This document shows, one piece after another, positions 7,218 to 13,183 of a DNA stretch of 14,694 nucleotides (its first letter is position 1; each line of letters opens with the position of its first letter). The position numbers and the translations under genes were made by a program. The notes under the pieces are model-generated. The model searched no databases. It had not been told where the DNA came from and saw only the letters and a list, made by a program, of their open reading frames with translations. Source of the DNA: an uncultured Lachnospiraceae bacterium (GTDB lineage Bacteria; Bacillota; Clostridia; Lachnospirales; Lachnospiraceae); the NCBI GenBank assembly GCA_902782965.1, contig CACZPG010000253.1:1-14694 (forward strand). Reading direction: 5' to 3'.

Positions 7218-7240
7218 ATTGTTATATCAAGGAGGAAGTT

Positions 7241-9676
7241 ATGGCCAGATTTGATCATAAGCTTATCGAGGCAAAATGGAATAAGAAATGGGAGGAGAAT
7301 CCAGTAAACGTAAATGATGGTAATAAGGATAAGTATTACTGCCTTGACATGTTTCCTTATCCTTCAGGTAATGGACTTCATGTAGGTCACTGGAGAGGAT
7401 ATGTTATATCTGATGTATGGAGTCGTTATCAGATGATGCATGGAAAATATGTTATCCATCCGATGGGCTGGGACGCTTTTGGACTTCCTGCTGAGAATTA
7501 TGCTATTAAGAATGGGGTTCACCCATCTATTTCTACTGCAAAAAATATAGCAAATATCAAAGAACAGATTAAGCAGATAGCTGCTATCTATGACTGGGAT
7601 ATGGAAGTTAATACTACTGATCCGGATTATTTTAAATGGACTCAGTGGATATTTGTACAGATGTTCAAGAAGGGACTTGCTTATGAGAAAGAAATGCCTA
7701 TCAACTGGTGTCCTTCATGTAAGACAGGTCTTGCTAACGAAGAAGTAAAAGATGGTAAATGTGAGCGCTGTGGTGCTGACGTAACGAAGAAGAATCTTCG
7801 TCAATGGATGCTTAAGATTACAGCTTACGCTGACAGACTTCTTGCTGATCTGGATAAGCTTGACTGGCCTGAGAAAGTTAAGAAGATGCAGTCTGAGTGG
7901 ATTGGAAAATCTCAGGGTGCTGAAGTTAATTTCCCTGTAGATGGAAGGGAAGAGATTATTACTGTATATACAACGAGACCTGATACTCTTTATGGTGCTA
8001 CTTTTATGGTTCTTGCTCCTGAATCAGAGCTTGCTTCTAAATTATACACACCTGAGACAGAAAAGGCTGTAAAGGATTATATTTACCAGACTTCACTCAA
8101 ATCATCTATTGATCGTATGGCTGATAAAGAGAAGACAGGTGTATTCACAGGTTGTTATGCGATAAATCCGTTGAATGGTGCTAAAACACCTATCTGGCTT
8201 TCGGATTATGTTCTTGCTGATTATGGTACAGGAGCTATCATGTGCGTTCCTGCCCACGATGACAGAGATTTTGAATTCGCTAAGAAGTTTGACCTTCCGA
8301 TAATCCAGGTTATCGCTCCGACATTAGACGATGTTCAGGACGGAAATGAGATGACAGAGGCTTATACAGCAGCATCTGGTATCATGGTTAATTCCGGTGA
8401 CTGGAATGGTATGGAGTCTGCTGTGCTTAAGAAGGAAGCTCCTAAGATTATAGAAGAGAAGGGCTATGGTAAAGCTACAACTAATTACAAGCTTCGTGAC
8501 TGGGTATTCTCACGTCAGAGATACTGGGGCGAGCCTATTCCGATTGTTCACTGTGAGAAATGTGGATGCGTAGCTGTACCTGAAGAAGAACTTCCACTCA
8601 GACTTCCTGAGGTTGAGAAATATGAGCCAACAGGAACAGGAGAGTCACCGCTTGCTGCAATAGAAGAGTGGGTTAACTGTACATGTCCTCAGTGTGGAGG
8701 TCCTGCTAAGAGAGAAACTAATACTATGCCTCAGTGGGCTGGCTCATCTTGGTATTTCCTCAGATATGTTGATGTAAATAATGATAAAGAACTTGTATCA
8801 AGAGAAAAAGCTGATAAATATCTTCCTGTAGATATGTATATCGGAGGTGTTGAGCATGCGGTTCTTCACCTGCTGTATTCAAGATTCTGGACCAAATTCC
8901 TTTATGATATCGGGGTTGTTGGTTTTGATGAACCATTCAGGAAGCTCTTTAATCAGGGAATGATTTGCGGTCGTGATCGTGAAACCGGAAAACCTACCAA
9001 AATGAGTAAGTCTCTCGGAAACATTGTATCACCTGATGATATTGTAAGGGATTATGGCTGTGATACACTCAGACTCTATGAGCTCTTTGTAGGTCCGCCT
9101 GAAGCTGATGCTATCTGGGATGATGCCGGTATTGACGGAATATACAGATTCATTAAGAGATTCTACAATGTTGTTATGGATAATGCAGACAGAGATGTTA
9201 AGGAGACAGATGAACTTCTCAGACTTCGTAACGGATTTGTTAAGACGGTTACTGAGCGCCTCGAAAGTTTTAATCTTAACACGGTTGTTTCTGCGTTTAT
9301 GGAATATAATAATAAGTTTGTGGAATTAACTAAGGCTGATGGAGTAGATAAAGAAACTCTTAAAACTGCAGTAAGACTTATTGCTCCTTTTGCTCCTCAT
9401 ATTGGAGAAGAACTCTGGGAGGTTCTTGGAGGAACGGCATCTGTATTTGAGGAAAAATGGCCTGAATTTGATGAGAAGCATCTTGTTAGTGATGAAATAA
9501 CACTGCCTGTACAGGTTATGGGTAAAACAAGACTTACAATAAATGTTCCGGCTGATGCTTCAAAGGATGAGATTCTTTCAAAAGCTAAGGAAGCTCTTGG
9601 TTCCAGACTTGATGGCAAGACCATCATGAAAGAGATATATGTTCCTGGAAAGATTATAAATATAGTTGCGAAATAA
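7241..9676 (+). CDS. leuS: Leucyl-tRNA synthetase
   Basis: This cytoplasmic class I synthetase charges tRNA-Leu with leucine. The protein is 811 residues, normal for the bacterial type. Visible elements in order: HIGH-type motif HVGH (47-50), zinc ribbon CPSC/CERC (cysteines 157, 160, 174, 177), the CP1 editing domain with its threonine-rich TTRPDTLYGAT (244-254) and PAHDDRDFEFA (337-347), a second cysteine cluster (438, 441, 482, 485), KMSKS (587-591) and the anticodon-binding C terminus. All catalytic and editing motifs are intact, so it should be fully active. The start has an ideal ribosome binding site, AAGGAGG (7229-7235), five bases upstream. The gap to the preceding gene is only 23 bases, which leaves no room for the T-box leader that often controls leuS in Firmicutes, and the 95-base gap further upstream shows none either. 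Confidence 0.98.
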   Translation: MARFDHKLIEAKWNKKWEENPVNVNDGNKDKYYCLDMFPYPSGNGLHVGHWRGYVISDVWSRYQMMHGKYVIHPMGWDAFGLPAENYAIKNGVHPSISTAKNIANIKEQIKQIAAIYDWDMEVNTTDPDYFKWTQWIFVQMFKKGLAYEKEMPINWCPSCKTGLANEEVKDGKCERCGADVTKKNLRQWMLKITAYADRLLADLDKLDWPEKVKKMQSEWIGKSQGAEVNFPVDGREEIITVYTTRPDTLYGATFMVLAPESELASKLYTPETEKAVKDYIYQTSLKSSIDRMADKEKTGVFTGCYAINPLNGAKTPIWLSDYVLADYGTGAIMCVPAHDDRDFEFAKKFDLPIIQVIAPTLDDVQDGNEMTEAYTAASGIMVNSGDWNGMESAVLKKEAPKIIEEKGYGKATTNYKLRDWVFSRQRYWGEPIPIVHCEKCGCVAVPEEELPLRLPEVEKYEPTGTGESPLAAIEEWVNCTCPQCGGPAKRETNTMPQWAGSSWYFLRYVDVNNDKELVSREKADKYLPVDMYIGGVEHAVLHLLYSRFWTKFLYDIGVVGFDEPFRKLFNQGMICGRDRETGKPTKMSKSLGNIVSPDDIVRDYGCDTLRLYELFVGPPEADAIWDDAGIDGIYRFIKRFYNVVMDNADRDVKETDELLRLRNGFVKTVTERLESFNLNTVVSAFMEYNNKFVELTKADGVDKETLKTAVRLIAPFAPHIGEELWEVLGGTASVFEEKWPEFDEKHLVSDEITLPVQVMGKTRLTINVPADASKDEILSKAKEALGSRLDGKTIMKEIYVPGKIINIVAK

Positions 9677-9688
9677 TATACAGAGTGA

Positions 9689-10336
9689 ATGAATCATATG
9701 TTTAAACGTACAATTCTAAGAAATTTAATATATATGATTCCTGCATTTATAATTCTTATGTCTCTGTTTGTTATATCCAGTCAGCTGAGTATTCTTGACG
9801 ATAACAGGATATACGTATTAAATGATATTTCCGATATTCAGACTGCCTTTCGTCTGGGAAAGCAGAATGTGGAAATACAGCCTGATGATATACTTTATAG
9901 CTCTGGTTTTGATGTAGTACAGGGAGATAAGGTTACAGGTAGTTATTATTATATCGTCGATGGAAACCGTATTATATTTTTTGCTCTTTCGAATGAAACC
10001 ATAGCGCTGCTCGATGAGGACAGGATAACTGATAAGATAAGGGTAAGACTTGTTCAGGAAGATGCAGTTATTAATTATATTGAGTCAGAGTATAATGACA
10101 GACTGAATCTGGGAGATGGTGCTCTTGAGGAGTATTTTGAACCTATTGTTCTGAGTGAAGTTGAATTTCCGCAGCGCAGGATTTTTCTTATCAGGCTGAC
10201 TCGTATCTGTTCTGTGTTTCTGATGATCTTTCTTGTAATATATATAAATGTTTATACATTTTATAATCCCGGGAAATTATCAGGAAGAGATGAACAACAG
10301 GACGAAAAGAATGAAAAGAACGAAAAGAATGAATGA
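9689..10336 (+). CDS. Small membrane protein with extracytoplasmic domain, function unknown
   Basis: I do not recognise this 215-residue protein. It has one hydrophobic helix at about 12-31, a hydrophilic domain of about 135 residues (32-165) rich in D, I, Y and V, a second helix at about 166-190, and a charged cytoplasmic tail. This suggests both ends are inside the cell and the middle outside. The tail ends in EKNEKNEKNE, encoded by three tandem 9-base units. There is no lipobox or enzymatic motif. The start is uncertain: ATG 9689 and the in-frame ATG 9698 both have only a weak AGAGTGA (9682-9688) upstream, better spaced for 9698. It begins 12 bases after leuS with no promoter between, so it is probably the last gene of that transcript, ending at the terminator near 10380. 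Weak initiation suggests low expression. Confidence 0.8.
   Translation: MNHMFKRTILRNLIYMIPAFIILMSLFVISSQLSILDDNRIYVLNDISDIQTAFRLGKQNVEIQPDDILYSSGFDVVQGDKVTGSYYYIVDGNRIIFFALSNETIALLDEDRITDKIRVRLVQEDAVINYIESEYNDRLNLGDGALEEYFEPIVLSEVEFPQRRIFLIRLTRICSVFLMIFLVIYINVYTFYNPGKLSGRDEQQDEKNEKNEKNE
10304..10333 (+). repeat. 9-base tandem repeat at the 3' end of the membrane-protein gene
   Basis: Units GAAAAGAAT (10304-10312), GAAAAGAAC (10313-10321) and GAAAAGAAT (10322-10330), plus a partial GAA, encode EKN repeated three times and a last E before the stop. Because nine is a multiple of three, copy-number change would lengthen or shorten the tail without a frameshift. Confidence 0.8.
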
Positions 10337-10366
10337 TAAAAGAATTGAATTTTAACAAGATAAATC

Positions 10367-10395
10367 AAAAAGAAGCGGTGATTCGCTTCTTTTTT
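10367..10395. terminator. Bidirectional intrinsic terminator between convergent genes
   Basis: An 11-base-pair stem, AAAAAGAAGCG (10367-10377) with CGCTTCTTTTT (10384-10394), encloses the loop GTGATT. It gives a T-run on both strands because the stem foot is A-rich on the other side. It can end the leuS group on the + strand and the convergent repeat-protein gene on the - strand, whose stop codon is 45 bases away. Confidence 0.88.
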
Positions 10396-10415
10396 AATGA
10401 TTATTTTAATGATTA
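10392..10415. repeat. Two tandem copies of a 12-base AT-rich unit
   Basis: TTTTAATGATTA occurs at 10392-10403 and again at 10404-10415, followed by looser TGATTA-containing copies to about 10441. It lies in the 3' gap between convergent genes. It is probably simple-sequence duplication with no evident role. Confidence 0.6.
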
Positions 10416-10439
10416 TTTTTTGTGATTAATTTATTGTGA

Positions 10440-11030
10440 TTAGTCCATTTCGATATTGTCTGCAATATTATCTGCAATATCCTTAATGTCTTCAGCTTTA
10501 TCAGATATAGAGTCTTTTATGTCATCAACTTTATCGGCAACCGCTTCTTTTGTTTCTTCGACCTTGTCAGCGACTTCTTCTTTAGCGTCCTCGGCCTTAT
10601 CAGCAACGGTATCTTTTATCTCTTCAACCTTATCAGAAGCGCTTTCTTTTAAATCTTCTGCTACTTCGGAAATATTCTCGGAAATATCATCGCTCTTAAT
10701 AGAAACATAATCGCGTGATTCTGAAGCGCCTCCGTCAATTATTATCTCATCGTCTTCAAATATGGTGTCATCATTGCTTGCTTTCCATTCTTCACCCTTG
10801 GCTTTGAGATCCTTGGCAGCAACTTTAGCCTTATCTTTGAGATCATAAGCAGTAGTTTTAGCTTTATTTGAGTACTCTTTTATTTTGTTGTCTACATCGT
10901 ACTTCTCATCAAGATCTTTATAAGTTTTGGTTCCTTTAATTTCTTCTTTGAATAAATAACATACTCCGGCAACAGCTGCAGCTGCAGTAGTAACAGTAAG
11001 TAATCCTCCTAAAAGTCCACGTCTTGCCAT
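10440..11030 (-). CDS. Membrane-anchored protein with 11-residue amphipathic (LEA/apolipoprotein-like) repeats
   Basis: The 196-residue protein starts MARRGLLGGL and has one hydrophobic, alanine-rich segment (about 6-27). This layout resembles YtxH-type small stress proteins, though I assign that family only tentatively. Block one of 11-residue units lies at about 55-87 (NKAKTTAYDLK, DKAKVAAKDLK, then a degenerate copy). An acidic linker (88-116) follows, then five clear units at 133-187 (DKVEEIKDTVA, DKAEDAKEEVA and similar), with a degenerate one before. Such 11-mers form long amphipathic helices that can lie on membranes or act as desiccation/stress protectants in LEA-like proteins. The frame is open to 11108, but ATG 11030 has AAAGGTGG just upstream (11041-11048) and both promoter candidates lie inside the longer version. 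It is transcribed divergently from the MutS-like gene. Function and topology are inferred, not shown. Confidence 0.85.
   Translation of the reverse strand: MARRGLLGGLLTVTTAAAAVAGVCYLFKEEIKGTKTYKDLDEKYDVDNKIKEYSNKAKTTAYDLKDKAKVAAKDLKAKGEEWKASNDDTIFEDDEIIIDGGASESRDYVSIKSDDISENISEVAEDLKESASDKVEEIKDTVADKAEDAKEEVADKVEETKEAVADKVDDIKDSISDKAEDIKDIADNIADNIEMD
10470..10634 (-). repeat. Five tandem 33-base units encoding 11-residue repeats
   Basis: Residues 133-187 of the - strand protein are five consecutive 11-residue units, each starting with DK followed by an acidic, hydrophobic and K-rich pattern. The DNA units differ at third positions, so the array is old or under protein-level selection rather than a recent duplication. 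Confidence 0.85.
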
Positions 11031-11049
11031 AAGTAATAACCCACCTTTC

Positions 11050-11095
11050 TTAATAAATATATCAGTATTGTAAGTCAATGATTTAAAAAAATCAA
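11050..11095 (-). promoter_or_regulatory. Overlapping candidate promoters for the 11-mer-repeat gene
   Basis: Reading the - strand, TTGATT (11090-11095) and TACAAT (11067-11072) are 17 bases apart. TTGACT (11073-11078) and TATTAA (11050-11055) are also 17 apart. The first has the better -10 and the second the better -35. They overlap, and both lie upstream of the chosen start at 11030. Confidence 0.55.
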
Positions 11096-11111
11096 TAAAC
11101 ACTTTCAAAGT

Positions 11112-11129
11112 TTTAACATATATGTTAAA
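11112..11129. promoter_or_regulatory. Perfect 18-base palindrome, candidate operator
   Basis: TTTAACATATATGTTAAA is its own reverse complement over all 18 bases. It lies between two divergent genes, 17 bases upstream of the best -35 of the - strand gene and 60 bases before the + strand start. A perfect palindrome of this size in a divergent promoter region is typical of a dimeric regulator's binding site. No regulator gene is adjacent. Confidence 0.55.
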
Positions 11130-11189
11130 TTATGACGTGGGGTCAAAATTCGTTATTCTGGCTACCATCTATACGTCGGAGGTTTACTT

Positions 11190-13049
11190 ATGAAGGACGG
11201 TCTTAAAGACGGACTTGTAGAGGAAAAAAAGAATATAGAAACAGAAAAGATTAAGCTTGATAAACTTTTTTCGGTAATAGCAGGATGCAGACTGGTTGCT
11301 TTTCTGGCTGCTGTTATTTTTATGTTTACTTCAATAAAATATAAAAGTTTTCTTCCTTTTTCTGCTTTTGTTATTTCTGTTATTGTATTCGTCTTTCTGG
11401 TTAAATATCATGCAGGAATAGATGAGAAGATTCTGGCACTAAAAGCTAAATCTACAGTAATTAACAGATATTTGATGAGATTTGGTGATGAATGGAAGAA
11501 ATTTAAAGATGATGGTTCGGATTTTCTGAAAAAAAACAGTACACCTTTGATTGCCTATGATCTTGATATTCTTGGTCCATCCTCTTTATTTCAGCTGATT
11601 AATGTAGCTCATACAGATGAGGGCCGGAAGAAACTGGCGGATTCTCTTACATTTGCCAGAGATACTTCGCTGGGTATTAGTGAGAGATATGATGCCATTA
11701 CTGAACTTTCGGGCAAAAAAGATTTTATGCTTGACTTTGAATCGACTTCTGAAAGAATTGTTCAGAGACGAGAGAAGGAAGCTCTTAGAAATAATTCTGA
11801 TAATGAGAATGTGGATTCTCAGGACAATGAGAATAAAACTGATGATACACAGAATTCAGAGAAGACTTCGGAAAGCTTTCCTTTCTGGATGTATCTCTTT
11901 ATGATTATTATCCCTGTTATTAATATAGTGATGATAGCTCTTGTTCTCTCTAAGGGATTGAATCCGGGCAGAATTCTCATTACGTTTGTTGCCGGTCTTA
12001 TTCTTACCTGGGGACCACAGTCGCTGATTGAGTCGTTTACTTCTTCGGTTACAAAGTATGGAAGTGTTGCCGGAGATTATTATAAATTACTTAGTTTGAT
12101 CGGAAATGAGGAATTCAAATCAGATCTTCTTAAAAGTATACATGAAAGAGTAAAAGGTCATGATGGGCTTCTTGCAGCTATCAAAAAACTTGGAACCATA
12201 GGCTCGTTTAATAATATTTCGTTTAATCCTATTATTCATATGGTTCTTTCGGGGTTCCTGGGCTGGGACTATTATATAGCTTTGGCGGCTTATAAATGGA
12301 GTCGCAAGAATGGTAACGTGTTTGAAGAATCTATAGATATTATTTCTGATATTGAGGAACTTCAGTCTCTTGCCGTGCTTCCGGTGATCAGAGAAACTAC
12401 CAGACCGGAAATTGTTTATTCTAAGGATCCTGAGCTTAGCATGAAGGATATTTATCACCCCCTTCTTGAAAGTGAGAGTGTTGTAAGTAATACTTCTGAT
12501 ATTTCCGGAGCGTTAACAGTTATAACCGGTTCAAATATGTCGGGAAAGACCACGTTTCTCAGAACCATTGCCATCAATATGGTTCTTGCCTTTACCGGCT
12601 GTCCTGTATGTGCAAAATATTACAGAATGCCATACATGAAGATATTTACTTCTATGAGAGTAATGGATGATGTGTCGGGTGGTATTTCGACCTTTTACGC
12701 TGAAATACTCAGGATTAAAGAAATGGCTGAATATGTGGAAAGTGATCAGGATGTTCCTGCGCTGTGCCTTATTGATGAAATATTTAAAGGCACCAATTCT
12801 GCTGACAGGATTGTAGGTGCGAGAGAAGCGCTTACGAAGCTTTCTGCCGGAAATGCCATGGTCATTGTTACTACTCATGATTTCGAATTATGTGATCTGA
12901 CTATAGATAAAGGGGCTGTAAATAATTATCATTTTGAAGAGTACTATGAGAATAACACCCTTAAGTTTGATTACAAGATAAAAGATGGCAGATGTACAAC
13001 AAGAAATGCCATGGCAATACTTAAAATGGCCGGACTTGTACAGATTTAA
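11190..13049 (+). CDS. Membrane-embedded MutS-family ATPase
   Basis: The 619-residue protein joins a MutS-type ATPase to membrane helices. Two helices lie near the N terminus (about 27-48 and 53-72). A region with a MutS core-domain pattern (GPSSLFQLINVAHTDEGRKK, 129-148) follows, then a D/N/E-rich linker (201-228) and two more helices (about 231-253 and 259-278). A helical lever region (about 290-400) leads to the ATPase: Walker A GSNMSGKTT (447-455), Walker B LCLIDEIFKGT (525-535) with catalytic E530, and H563 in TTHDFEL. The N-terminal mismatch-recognition domain of MutS and the Smr domain of MutS2 are both absent, so it is unlikely to do classical mismatch repair. GGAGG at 11178-11182 fixes the start. 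Membrane MutS-like proteins are annotated in clostridia and Bacteroidetes, but to my knowledge their function is not established. No terminator follows it. Confidence 0.88.
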   Translation: MKDGLKDGLVEEKKNIETEKIKLDKLFSVIAGCRLVAFLAAVIFMFTSIKYKSFLPFSAFVISVIVFVFLVKYHAGIDEKILALKAKSTVINRYLMRFGDEWKKFKDDGSDFLKKNSTPLIAYDLDILGPSSLFQLINVAHTDEGRKKLADSLTFARDTSLGISERYDAITELSGKKDFMLDFESTSERIVQRREKEALRNNSDNENVDSQDNENKTDDTQNSEKTSESFPFWMYLFMIIIPVINIVMIALVLSKGLNPGRILITFVAGLILTWGPQSLIESFTSSVTKYGSVAGDYYKLLSLIGNEEFKSDLLKSIHERVKGHDGLLAAIKKLGTIGSFNNISFNPIIHMVLSGFLGWDYYIALAAYKWSRKNGNVFEESIDIISDIEELQSLAVLPVIRETTRPEIVYSKDPELSMKDIYHPLLESESVVSNTSDISGALTVITGSNMSGKTTFLRTIAINMVLAFTGCPVCAKYYRMPYMKIFTSMRVMDDVSGGISTFYAEILRIKEMAEYVESDQDVPALCLIDEIFKGTNSADRIVGAREALTKLSAGNAMVIVTTHDFELCDLTIDKGAVNNYHFEEYYENNTLKFDYKIKDGRCTTRNAMAILKMAGLVQI

Positions 13050-13068
13050 CAAAAAAAACTGTAAAAAA

Positions 13069-13111
13069 TTGACAAAATGACGTTGACTAATATTTTTAAT
13101 TAAAGTACAAT
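13069..13111 (+). promoter_or_regulatory. Strong promoter (possibly two overlapping) for the right-edge gene
   Basis: TTGACT (13083-13088) and TACAAT (13106-13111) are separated by 17 bases, giving the best promoter in the window. A second -35, a perfect TTGACA at 13069-13074, has TATTTT 16 bases on. Transcription from the main promoter would start near 13118, leaving a leader of about 65 bases with a small CTAAA/TTTAG hairpin at 13136-13149 and no recognised riboswitch. Confidence 0.75.
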
Positions 13112-13183
13112 TAGAAGTGGGCATTTAGGCATAAACTAAAGGCTTTTAGAGTTATTAAGTTATAGAAATAGGAGGGGTGGTAT

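Noticed and set aside
10456..10710. + strand serine-rich open frame of 84 codons
   Set aside because: It is the antisense shadow of the 11-mer repeats, has no ribosome binding site and is low-complexity.
11079..11094. TGATTT/AAATCA inverted repeat as an FNR/CRP-type site
   Set aside because: The half-sites are too far apart for the TTGAT-N4-ATCAA pattern, and the sequence coincides with a poly-A tract and the candidate -35.
11031..11108. Longer - strand repeat protein from 11108
   Set aside because: Both candidate promoters and the AAGGTGG-type site lie within this extension, and the shorter start gives a normal anchor sequence.
13168..13183. GGAGGGGTGG as a T-box or riboswitch remnant
   Set aside because: It is a G-rich ribosome binding site directly before the start codon. 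The T-box antiterminator context and a terminator are both missing.
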